The translations under genes and the position numbers were made by a program. The notes below the pieces were generated by a model, which was not told where the DNA came from, searched no databases, and saw only the letters and a program-made list of their open reading frames with translations. 64,000 bases of DNA from Myxococcales bacterium (GTDB taxonomy: Bacteria; Myxococcota; Myxococcia; Myxococcales; Myxococcaceae), in NCBI GenBank assembly GCA_016191815.1, contig JACPVI010000002.1, positions 124,001-188,000 of the forward strand, written 5' to 3'. This document shows positions 26,024-33,726 of this stretch, piece by piece (positions within the stretch are counted from its first letter, which is position 1; the number at the start of each line of letters is the position of its first letter).

Positions 26024-26905
26024 GTGGCCGAGGCGACCGAGCCTAGAAGGAAGATAAAGGAGCTGGAGGTGATGGTGGCGGACGCGGTCCGCGAGACGCC
26101 CGACACCACCACCCTGGTGCTGTTCACCGGCAACGACAAGCTGGAGTACGCCCCCGGACACTTCTGCACCGTCGACCCGCACCAGTTCGACGCGCTGGAG
26201 CGGTGGACCGCCTACCTGGAAGACTTGAAGGGGCGCCGGGAAGCGCCGAGGGCCTACTCGCTCTCCTCCTCGCCGCACGAGCGGTACATCGCCATCACCG
26301 TGAAGGAGGAGCGCTACCAGCCGGGGGCGACCAAGTATCCGCCGCTCCTCTCGCCGCTACTGGTGCGCGGGCTGCACGCCGGGCGGCGGATGGTGGTGAC
26401 CGGCTTCACCGGCCCCTACACGCCTCCGGAAGATCTGGAGTCGCGCACCGACCACCTGGTGCACCTGGTGGCGGGCTCGGGCTCGGTGCCGAACTTCTCC
26501 ATCCTCAAGCAAAGCCTCCACCTGGGGCAGCGGCTTAGGCACACCTTCATCTACTCGAACAAGACCCACGCGGACATCTGCTTCCGCGCCGAGTTGGAAG
26601 CGCTGGAGCGCAAGCACTCCGACAAGCTGCGGGTGGTGCACCTGTTGACTCGCGAGACGGACGACTCGGTGTTCGGGCCCCAGGTGCGCAAGGGGAGGGT
26701 GACCCTGGAGCTGCTGCGGGAGCTGATCCCCGCCCCCGACACCTGCCTGGTGTACGCCTGCGGACCCGGCATCGGCCCCCACGAGCGGCAGGCGGCGAAG
26801 GAGAAGGGGGTCGAGCCGCAGCCGCGCTTCCTCGAGACGGCGCTCCGGCTGCTTTCGGAGCTCGGGGTGCCGAGCCAGCGCATCAGGCGGGAGAGCTACG
26901 GCTAA
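26024..26905 (+). CDS. FAD/NAD(P)-binding oxidoreductase (FNR-like)
   Basis: 293 residues of the ferredoxin-reductase type. The FAD-binding RxYSxSS motif appears as RAYSLSSSPH near 75-84, the pyridine-nucleotide site as VAGSGSVPNFS near 147-157, and the C-terminal CGP as YACGPGIGPH near 245-254. There is no Fe-S domain in the protein, so it needs a partner electron carrier. Start is GTG at 26024. Gene neighbours do not identify the partner: the M20 gene is divergent and an antiporter gene converges. Confidence 0.8.
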   Translation: MAEATEPRRKIKELEVMVADAVRETPDTTTLVLFTGNDKLEYAPGHFCTVDPHQFDALERWTAYLEDLKGRREAPRAYSLSSSPHERYIAITVKEERYQPGATKYPPLLSPLLVRGLHAGRRMVVTGFTGPYTPPEDLESRTDHLVHLVAGSGSVPNFSILKQSLHLGQRLRHTFIYSNKTHADICFRAELEALERKHSDKLRVVHLLTRETDDSVFGPQVRKGRVTLELLRELIPAPDTCLVYACGPGIGPHERQAAKEKGVEPQPRFLETALRLLSELGVPSQRIRRESYG

Positions 26906-26910
26906 CGGCT

Positions 26911-28212
26911 CTAGGCCGGCTCGCCAGTCTCGGCCGGAGCGGCGGCAGGTGCGGAAGCGGGGGCGGACCCCTCCGCGGGGGGTAGCTCCTCGCGATAGCG
27001 GCGAAAGAACCGCTCGTAGGCCCCGGAGACGAAGGGGCGGCGGGCGAACAGGACCAGCGCCGAGGAGATCGGGATGCTGAACAGCACGCAGCCGAACACG
27101 ATTGCCTCGAGGAGCTTTCCCTCGGAGATGCCCGCCTGGGCCGGCACCGAGGCGAGCACCGCCGCGGCGAGGCCCTTGGGCACCAGGGCCGACGCGACCA
27201 CCGCGTCGGATCGCGAGGTCCGCGCCGGCGGCAGAGACACCCTCACCACCAGGGGCCGGACCGCGAAGAAGGCGATCGTCACCACCCCCCCGAAGACGAT
27301 GGGCTCGTAGCCATCGACCTTCAAGGCGATGCCCAGGTAGACGAAGAAGAAGACCTTGAGCAGGAAGGCCATCTCCGAGAGGAAGACCCGCTCGCCCTCG
27401 AAGAGGCCCAGCCCGGCGTTGCGGTCGCCGCCGCGCCTGGCAATCGCCTGCGCGTTGCCCAGCACCACCCCGAAGGACAGCACGGCGATGGCTCCGAAGG
27501 TCGAGAGCGCCTCGGCGAGAGCGTAGACGATGAACACCGCCGCGCCCACCACCACCAGGCTCGCCCGCTTCTGGCGGAGCGCCCGGAGCCCGAAGACCCA
27601 CCCTCCCGCCGCGGCCACCCCGAGGGCCACCGCTCCTCCGAAACCCTTGGCGAGGTCCAGCCCCACCTCGCCCCACTGGACCCCGCCCGAGGAGAGCGCT
27701 CCCACCAAGGCGAGGGCGAACACGATGCAGAGCACGTCGGAGAGCGCCGACTCCAAGGAGAGCGCGGTGCGGACGTCCTGGCTCACCTTGAGGTTCTGCA
27801 CCATCGGGATGACCACCGCCGAGGAGGTCCCTCCCAGGATCGCTCCGAGCAGCACCGCGGCCAGCGGCCGCATCGGGAACAAGGCCAGCGCCACCACCGC
27901 CACCACCGCGGTGGTGAGGACGAAGTTGACCAAGGTGATCACCAGCGACGCTCGGAGGGCCGACCGGAGCTCGGAGAGCGTCAGCCGGACCGCTCCCTCG
28001 AAGAGGATGAGCACCAGCGCGGTGGTGGTGAACACCGGAGCCACACCCTGGAGGTCACCCAGGTCGACCAGCCCTGTGGCGGACACCACAAAGCCGATGG
28101 CGAGCAGGCCCAGCACGTCGGGGATGCCGGTCCGCCGGAACAGCTCCTCCAGCGCCAGCCCGACGAAGACCAGCGCGGCGAGTGCGGCGAGAATGACGGT
28201 GGTGCTCTGCAC
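26911..28212 (-). CDS. Cation/proton antiporter (CPA1/CPA2-like)
   Basis: About 433 residues with 11-13 hydrophobic helices and the family's antiporter segments (LEELFRRTGIPDVLGLLAIGF near the start; GGTSSAVVIPMVQNL; LSLESALSDVLC, with the exchange-site Asp/Glu). Likely exchanges Na+ or K+ for protons at the inner membrane. The C-terminus is Ala/Pro-rich and lacks a nucleotide-binding TrkA domain. Start GTG at 28212 chosen from the hydrophobic start; no better ATG nearby. The histidine kinase gene precedes it by 65 bases in the same direction. Confidence 0.85.
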   Translation of the reverse strand: MQSTTVILAALAALVFVGLALEELFRRTGIPDVLGLLAIGFVVSATGLVDLGDLQGVAPVFTTTALVLILFEGAVRLTLSELRSALRASLVITLVNFVLTTAVVAVVALALFPMRPLAAVLLGAILGGTSSAVVIPMVQNLKVSQDVRTALSLESALSDVLCIVFALALVGALSSGGVQWGEVGLDLAKGFGGAVALGVAAAGGWVFGLRALRQKRASLVVVGAAVFIVYALAEALSTFGAIAVLSFGVVLGNAQAIARRGGDRNAGLGLFEGERVFLSEMAFLLKVFFFVYLGIALKVDGYEPIVFGGVVTIAFFAVRPLVVRVSLPPARTSRSDAVVASALVPKGLAAAVLASVPAQAGISEGKLLEAIVFGCVLFSIPISSALVLFARRPFVSGAYERFFRRYREELPPAEGSAPASAPAAAPAETGEPA

Positions 28213-28277
28213 GGCGCTCGTTTGGGTCGCGCCGTGACCATAGCCCGTTTTCGCGTTGCCACGGGGACGCTCGCGGC

Positions 28278-29618
28278 CTACCAGCGGCCGGCGGGCAGCT
28301 CGAACAGGAAGGTGCTGCCTTCGCCGAGCCGGCTCTCCACCCACAGCCGGCCTCCGTGGGCCTGGACAATCCCCCTGGAGATGTACAGCCCCAGCCCCGC
28401 GCCACTTCGCTCCCCCGCATCCGCCTTCCAGTAGCGCTCGAACAGGTGGGGGAGATTCTCTGCGGAGATGCCCGGGCCGGTGTCGGACACGGCAAACTGC
28501 ACCGACTCTCCCGTCCGGAAAGCCCGCACCGAGATCCGCCCGCCGGCGCCGGTGAACTTGATCGCGTTGCCCAGCAAGTTGCTCAGCACTTGGAGGAGTC
28601 GTTGCGGGTCCGCGAAGACCACGAGGTCCGCCGGCTCGACTGCGTGCTCCAGGTGGATGGACTTTCCGCCGGCAGCCTCCGCGAAGGTCTCCTTGGCGGC
28701 GGCGAGAATTTCGCTGACCCGGCACTCCCCGGGCGCGATGGTCAGCCGCCCGGCCTCGATGCTGGCGGTGTCGAGCAGGCTGTCCGTGAGCGACGCCATC
28801 CGCTTGGCCACCCCGACGATCGCCTGCGCGTAGTCCGAGGCCTTTTCGGGCGCGCGCTCGATGAGCCCCGCCTTCATCACGATGGCCTGGAGTGGGCTGC
28901 GGAGGTCGTGCGCCACCACGCCCAGCAGGTCCTGCCGCGCCGCCACCGCCCGCTCCGCCTCCTGGGTGGCGCGCCGCTCGGCCTCGTAGAGCTCCGAGAG
29001 CCGCTTGGCGGTCCGCCAAGACAAGAAGATGGCCAACCCGATGGCCAGGCTGCCGAGCCCGGCCATCAGCCTGAGCTGGCGCGAGGTCGTGGCCCGTGCT
29101 TGCTGCCGCCCCTGGGCCAGCTCTTGCTCCTGGCGCGCCACCAGCTGCGCCGCCGCACGCTCCAGGGCCTGGCGCTTGGGCAGCAGCACCGCCTCAAACA
29201 CGTCGGCCATGGACCGACGGTCCGGGCCAGCCTGCTGCTGGGCCATCACTTGGTGCAGGGCTTCGAGGTAGTCCGAAGAGGCAAGGCGCACCTGCGCCAC
29301 CAGCTCGAGAACTTCCTGCCGATTCGGTAGCTGATCGAGCTCATCGAGCCGGGACAGGAGCGCAGCTTCTGCGGCCTGAACATTCGTCAACAGCCCGGGC
29401 TCCCGTGCAAGGAGGTAGCCCCGGCTGGTGGCCACCAACCGCTCGGTGGCGTACCGGATCTGTCCCGCCGACACCAAGTCCCGCGAGTACTTCGAGATCA
29501 GCTCGTCGCGCTGCTCGGCGGCACGCCCTGCGAGCGCGAACGCCGCGACTGCCACGCCGGCCGTGAGGGCGACAACCACGGCGAAGCCTGCGACGGTCCT
29601 GGTGCGGAAGTCCCCCAC
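28278..29618 (-). CDS. Sensor histidine kinase
   Basis: 446 residues. An N-terminal helix (about 11-30), a periplasmic four-helix sensor (about 31-180, CHASE3-like), a second membrane helix (about 182-200), then HisKA with the phospho-acceptor His in VVAHDLRSPL near 238, and HATPase_c with LLGNAIKF, DTGPGIS and GAGLGLYIS. No receiver domain and no response-regulator gene beside it, so it is an orphan kinase here. Two-component phosphotransfer is the expected role. Confidence 0.9.
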   Translation of the reverse strand: MGDFRTRTVAGFAVVVALTAGVAVAAFALAGRAAEQRDELISKYSRDLVSAGQIRYATERLVATSRGYLLAREPGLLTNVQAAEAALLSRLDELDQLPNRQEVLELVAQVRLASSDYLEALHQVMAQQQAGPDRRSMADVFEAVLLPKRQALERAAAQLVARQEQELAQGRQQARATTSRQLRLMAGLGSLAIGLAIFLSWRTAKRLSELYEAERRATQEAERAVAARQDLLGVVAHDLRSPLQAIVMKAGLIERAPEKASDYAQAIVGVAKRMASLTDSLLDTASIEAGRLTIAPGECRVSEILAAAKETFAEAAGGKSIHLEHAVEPADLVVFADPQRLLQVLSNLLGNAIKFTGAGGRISVRAFRTGESVQFAVSDTGPGISAENLPHLFERYWKADAGERSGAGLGLYISRGIVQAHGGRLWVESRLGEGSTFLFELPAGRW

Positions 29619-29668
29619 TCCGTTCTGAATACTACGCGCGGGGACGAAACGCCTCCAAGGCCAACGGG

Positions 29669-30463
29669 TCAGCCGGGGCCCAGGGCAGGCGGGGCGACGA
29701 GCCTCGGCCGGAGGCGCACCTCCAGGAGCAGCCGGTGCAGCTTCTGCTGCGCCTCGCGGCTCTCCCGGTGCACTCGCCGGCCGAGGATGAGCTCATTCTT
29801 GAGCGAGTGCTCCCAGCCGGTCAGCTCGGTCACCGTCACCTGGTAGCCGTGGCTCTCCAGCCAGAGCGCGCGGATGGCGTTGGTGAGCTGCGAGCCCACC
29901 TCCCTCCGGTGCAAGGGGTGGCGGGAGAGCAGCCTCAGCCATTCGGGGAGCGACTCGCGCCCCTCCTGGAGCTGCCGCGCCAGCTCCGCCTGGCAGCAGG
30001 GCACCACCGCCAGGTGGTCCGCCTCCCGCCGCACCCCAACGGACAGCGCATCGTCGGTCGCGGTGTCACAGGCGTGCAGCGCGGTGAGGAGGTGAATCCG
30101 CGGAGGGAGCTGCGCCTCCTCCAATCGCCCGGTCACGAACCGCATCCGCTCGTAGCCCAAGCGCGCCGCCCGCTCCTTGGCCCGCTCCGACAGCTCCGGC
30201 CTCGCCTCCACCGACCACAGCTCGCCCTTCCCGGTGGGCTTGAGCCACAGCTCGTAGAGGATGAAGCCCAGGTACGCGTTTCCGCTGGCGGCGTCGACCA
30301 CCACCGGACTTCCGTGCCGCGCCCAGGCGTCCTCCAGCGCCGGGCGCAACAGCTCCACCAGGTGGTTCACCTGCTTGAGCTTCCGGAGCGCGTCTGCGTT
30401 GAGCTGCCCGCCACGGGTGAGCAGGTGCAGCTCCCGCAACAGCTCCGGAGATTGCTCCGGCAA
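29669..30463 (-). CDS. SAM-dependent methyltransferase (Methyltransf_32-like)
   Basis: About 264 residues, probably cytoplasmic. The SAM-binding motif is VVVDAASGNAYLGFIL near residue 45, a less common variant of the glycine motif, and HACDTATD near 122 matches the family's post-I motif; VVPCCQAELA is also typical. The substrate is unknown. The start is uncertain: the frame is open upstream through the end of the Nfu gene, and I use TTG at 30463. Its overlap or near-contact with the Nfu gene suggests one transcript. Confidence 0.7.
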   Translation of the reverse strand: MPEQSPELLRELHLLTRGGQLNADALRKLKQVNHLVELLRPALEDAWARHGSPVVVDAASGNAYLGFILYELWLKPTGKGELWSVEARPELSERAKERAARLGYERMRFVTGRLEEAQLPPRIHLLTALHACDTATDDALSVGVRREADHLAVVPCCQAELARQLQEGRESLPEWLRLLSRHPLHRREVGSQLTNAIRALWLESHGYQVTVTELTGWEHSLKNELILGRRVHRESREAQQKLHRLLLEVRLRPRLVAPPALGPG

Positions 30464-30501
30464 CAGCTCGCGCCGGACGCGCTCGGCCGGGACCTTCCGC
30501 C

Positions 30502-31056
30502 TCAGATGGAGACGACCTCCGCCACCTCGGGCACCGACTCCCTCAGCCGCGCTTCGATCCCCATCTTCAAGGTCATGGTCGAGGAGGGGCAGCCGGCGCA
30601 AGAGCCCCGCATGTAGAGGTAGACCACCCCGTCCTCGAACCGGTCGAGCTCGATGTCCCCGCCGTCCATCATCACCGCCGGGCGGATCTCGTTCTCCAGG
30701 ATGTCGCGGATCTTCTTCTCCACCTCGCTGTCCGCCGCGGAAGGCTGGCGCGCCTCCAGGGCGCTCGGGTCCACCACCGGCTCGTTCGCCGAGAGGTGCG
30801 ACTCCAACGTGCCCATCACCGCCTCGTTCAGCTCGTCCCACTCGCCCTCTGCGCCCTTGGTCACGGTGACGAAGCTGGACCCGACCATCACCGCCGCCAC
30901 CCCCTTGATCTGCATGAGCTTCGCCGCCAGGGGGGACTTCCCCGCCGCCTCCGGGCTGGTGAAGCTCATCGCCCCCGATGGCAAAAGCCTCCGGTCCACC
31001 ACGTACTTGAGGGTGCTTGGGTTGGGGGTCCACTCGAGCTGGATCTGCACGGGCAT
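30502..31056 (-). CDS. nfu: Nfu-type iron-sulfur cluster scaffold protein
   Basis: 184 residues. The N-terminal Nfu_N domain (about 1-90, EWTPNPSTLKYVV) is followed by a NifU-type domain with the cluster-binding CAGC at residues 153-156 in MRGSCAGCPSS. It holds a [4Fe-4S] cluster for transfer to target enzymes. The sequence MMDGGDIELD near 129 is typical of the domain. Length is normal. Start ATG at 31056. Confidence 0.92.
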   Translation of the reverse strand: MPVQIQLEWTPNPSTLKYVVDRRLLPSGAMSFTSPEAAGKSPLAAKLMQIKGVAAVMVGSSFVTVTKGAEGEWDELNEAVMGTLESHLSANEPVVDPSALEARQPSAADSEVEKKIRDILENEIRPAVMMDGGDIELDRFEDGVVYLYMRGSCAGCPSSTMTLKMGIEARLRESVPEVAEVVSI

Positions 31057-31102
31057 CTTTCGTCTCCTGGAAGCTTCCTGTTAAGCCCCGGCCGGCCGAA
31101 GA

Positions 31103-32173
31103 TCAAGCCGGCGCGCCTTGGCTGGGCACCAGATCGTCCAGCTCGATCTCCAGCTCCAGCGGGAGGATCTCCGCCTCGGGGAGGGTGTCCTCCTCGCGCG
31201 CCGCCGCCACCTTGGCGACCGGAGGAGGCCGCGCCAGCTCGCCAAGCCGTGGCAGGAGCCGGTTGGCGCTGCGCAGGTGAGCCACGAGCTGCCTGGCCAC
31301 CAGGTCCACGAGCTGGAAGGCGAAGCGGTTGCCGCCGGCGAAGAGCGCGTCGAAGTCCCGGTCCGAGAGCACCAAGAGCCTGGCCGGGCCAGAGCTGACG
31401 CAACTCGCCGAGCGACGCCCCTGGTCGATGGCCGACACCATTCCGAACATCGAGCCGGCCTCGAGATTGGCGAAGGTGCGCCCGTTCCGGCCGACGATCA
31501 CCTCTCCTTGAAGGATCATGAACGCCGAGCCAGCCTCCTCACCCTCGGAGAAGAGGGGCGTCACCCCGTCGACCTCGATCAGCTTCAGCTTGTGCACCAG
31601 CGCCAGCTTCACCACCTCGGGCAGCTCGCGGAAGGGAGGAAACTCTTCCAGCTCCTTCACCTTCGGCTGGCGTCCCTCGGGCAGTCCCGGGGAGACAACC
31701 ACTTGCTGGCTTTGCGGGGCGAGCCGGTCGGAGGTCGCTCGAAGCTTCGCGCAGAGATCCATGCACATCCGCCGGAGCACCTTGAACGCCGCCGGCCGGT
31801 AGGCCGCCCGCAAAGACTCGAACTCGCGGGCTTCGATCTGCTGGGCAGGCCCTCCCTGCATCACCACCCCGGTGGCCGAGCGCAGGCCTTGGTCGATCAG
31901 CGCCATCTCTCCCACCGCCTCGCCGGGGCGCGCGTAGCCCACCACCACCGGCCGCTTGGCCCCTTCGGGAGTGGTGGAGATGGAAATCTCCGCGCCGGTG
32001 CCGAGCAGCCACATCGCGGTCGCCGGGGTCGCCTCGCGGAACAAAACCTGGCCGGGCCTGAGCTCCACCGGCTTGAGGAGCTTGAGGATGTCGCCCATCT
32101 CGCCGGGCTCCACCAGCGAGAAGAGGGGAATGGAGCGGATCAGCTGCTCGACTGCCGGACTGGGCCCCACCAT
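31103..32173 (-). CDS. Protein with two cyclic-nucleotide-binding domains
   Basis: About 356 residues with two cNMP-binding domains: the first about 20-140 (VLFREATPATAMWLLGTGAEISI, then GEAVGEMALIDQ) and the second about 195-310 (PLFSEGEEAGSAFMILQGEVIV, then AGSMFGMVSAID). A Leu/Glu-rich tail follows. There is no DNA-binding helix-turn-helix, so it is not a classical CRP regulator; it may be a regulatory subunit, as is common in myxobacteria. I prefer ATG at 32173; another ATG at 32206 is in frame. Confidence 0.8.
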   Translation of the reverse strand: MVGPSPAVEQLIRSIPLFSLVEPGEMGDILKLLKPVELRPGQVLFREATPATAMWLLGTGAEISISTTPEGAKRPVVVGYARPGEAVGEMALIDQGLRSATGVVMQGGPAQQIEAREFESLRAAYRPAAFKVLRRMCMDLCAKLRATSDRLAPQSQQVVVSPGLPEGRQPKVKELEEFPPFRELPEVVKLALVHKLKLIEVDGVTPLFSEGEEAGSAFMILQGEVIVGRNGRTFANLEAGSMFGMVSAIDQGRRSASCVSSGPARLLVLSDRDFDALFAGGNRFAFQLVDLVARQLVAHLRSANRLLPRLGELARPPPVAKVAAAREEDTLPEAEILPLELEIELDDLVPSQGAPA

Positions 32174-32235
32174 GGCGTCTCCCGAGGGCCACGAGAAACG
32201 GCCCACCCGGCCGACTGTGGTCTAGACTCCGCGCC

Positions 32236-33624
32236 ATGCGCAAGGCCCTAGCGCCCCTCGTCGCCAGCCTTTTGTTCGCCCTCCCCGCCGTGGCCACTCG
32301 CATCGCGGTGGCGCCCTTTTCCGGCCCGAAGGGAAGCGCGGTGAGAACCCAGCTCGTCCGCGCGCTCTGCGACGCCGCGGAGTGCGTGCCGCAAGCCAAG
32401 GTCACCGCCGGGGGGAAACCGAACTGGAAGAAAGCCAGGAAGGAGAAAGTGGCCTTCTTCGTCACCGGCAAGGTGGTGAAGAAGGGCAAGAAGGAGTCGA
32501 TCGAGCTGGCGGTGCTCACCGGCGCGGGGAAACCCAAGCTCAAGAAGTCCTTCGTCCTCCAGAAGGGGGCGCTCGCCGAGGCGGGCCTCACCGCCGCCTC
32601 CGATTCGCTCTTCACCGCGATGAAGCTGCAGCGGAAGGCGGAACCGCCTCCGCCGGAGCCGGAGCCTCAACCCGAGCCGGTGCCGGAGCCCGTCGTCCCC
32701 CCCTCGGTCGCCTCGGAGCCGCCGAAGGAGGAGCCTCCTCCGCTGAGCGAGTCCACCGGCAGGGCCGAGCGAGTGGCGATGGCCGAGCCCATCCGCTCGG
32801 AGGAGCCACTGGCGGCGGAGCCGCCTCCGGAAGTGAAGGCCCGCGTCCCCGCGCGGAAGGGCAAGCAGCCCTTGGTGGTGCCGGAGCTGACGGTGGACCT
32901 CTTCTCCCGCGGCTTGGTGTTCAGCGAGGCGCAGACGAAGAACCTCCGCTCCTACCAGGCGCTCCTGGTCTCCGCCCCGGGGCTCAAGGTCGAGGTCTTC
33001 CCGTTGTCCCGAATGGGCGGATTTTTGGCGGGAGCCGGGGCGGAGGCCGGCTATGGATTCGCGGTGGGGCTCAAGTCGCGCGCCTGCGCCGAGAAGAGCG
33101 AAGACGGGAGCTGCCTGCGCTTCGGGCCGGACCACCCGACCTCGGCCTCTCGGCTGGACCTCGCCGCGAAGATGCGGCTGTCTTTGTTCTCGGACCTCCC
33201 GCTGACCCTGGTTCCACACCTGGGCTACCGGCGCGACACCTTCTCGGTCGGCGCCGCTCCCGACGGCAGCGTGCTCGACGGCCTGCCCGCGGTCACCTAC
33301 AGCGCGCTCTCCTTGGGCGCCACCGGGGAGATGGCCTTCCCGGATCTCAAGCTGCTCGCCTTCGCCGGTTTTTCCTACCTGCCGGTGCTTTCGAGCGGGG
33401 AGATCATCAGCCCGGCCTACTTCTCCGGGGGCTCGGCCTCGGGCCTCGAGGCCACCTTGGGAGCAGGGTACATGGTGACTCCGGAGATCGAGGTTCGGGC
33501 TGTCGGGCAGCTCACCCAGTTCGGCCTTCGCTTCAATACCCAGCCGACCGACGCGTACATCGCCGCGGGCGCCACCGATCGCCACCTCGGCGCTCGGCTG
33601 GCGGTGCGGTGGTACGTGTTCTAG
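32236..33624 (+). CDS. Exported protein with repeat-rich linker, unknown function
   Basis: 462 residues with a Sec signal peptide (about 1-21, ending near PAVAT). The mature N-terminus (RIAVAPFSGPKGSAVRTQL, then KKARKEKVAFFVTGKV) resembles the periplasmic anchor region of outer-membrane lipoprotein-type proteins. A Pro/Glu repeat linker near 135-200 follows, then a region of alternating strands ending in an aromatic-rich VRWYVF, suggesting an outer-membrane beta-barrel domain. No family identified. It starts 62 bases beyond the divergent cNMP protein. Confidence 0.7.
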   Translation: MRKALAPLVASLLFALPAVATRIAVAPFSGPKGSAVRTQLVRALCDAAECVPQAKVTAGGKPNWKKARKEKVAFFVTGKVVKKGKKESIELAVLTGAGKPKLKKSFVLQKGALAEAGLTAASDSLFTAMKLQRKAEPPPPEPEPQPEPVPEPVVPPSVASEPPKEEPPPLSESTGRAERVAMAEPIRSEEPLAAEPPPEVKARVPARKGKQPLVVPELTVDLFSRGLVFSEAQTKNLRSYQALLVSAPGLKVEVFPLSRMGGFLAGAGAEAGYGFAVGLKSRACAEKSEDGSCLRFGPDHPTSASRLDLAAKMRLSLFSDLPLTLVPHLGYRRDTFSVGAAPDGSVLDGLPAVTYSALSLGATGEMAFPDLKLLAFAGFSYLPVLSSGEIISPAYFSGGSASGLEATLGAGYMVTPEIEVRAVGQLTQFGLRFNTQPTDAYIAAGATDRHLGARLAVRWYVF

Positions 33625-33726
33625 GTGCCGGCGTCGCCGATCCGCCCACACCGCAAGCAGCCCGAACTTTTCCAGGGGCCGCAAAACTCCTGCCCGGGGG
33701 GGCGCTCGGGCGTAGAATCGGCGCAC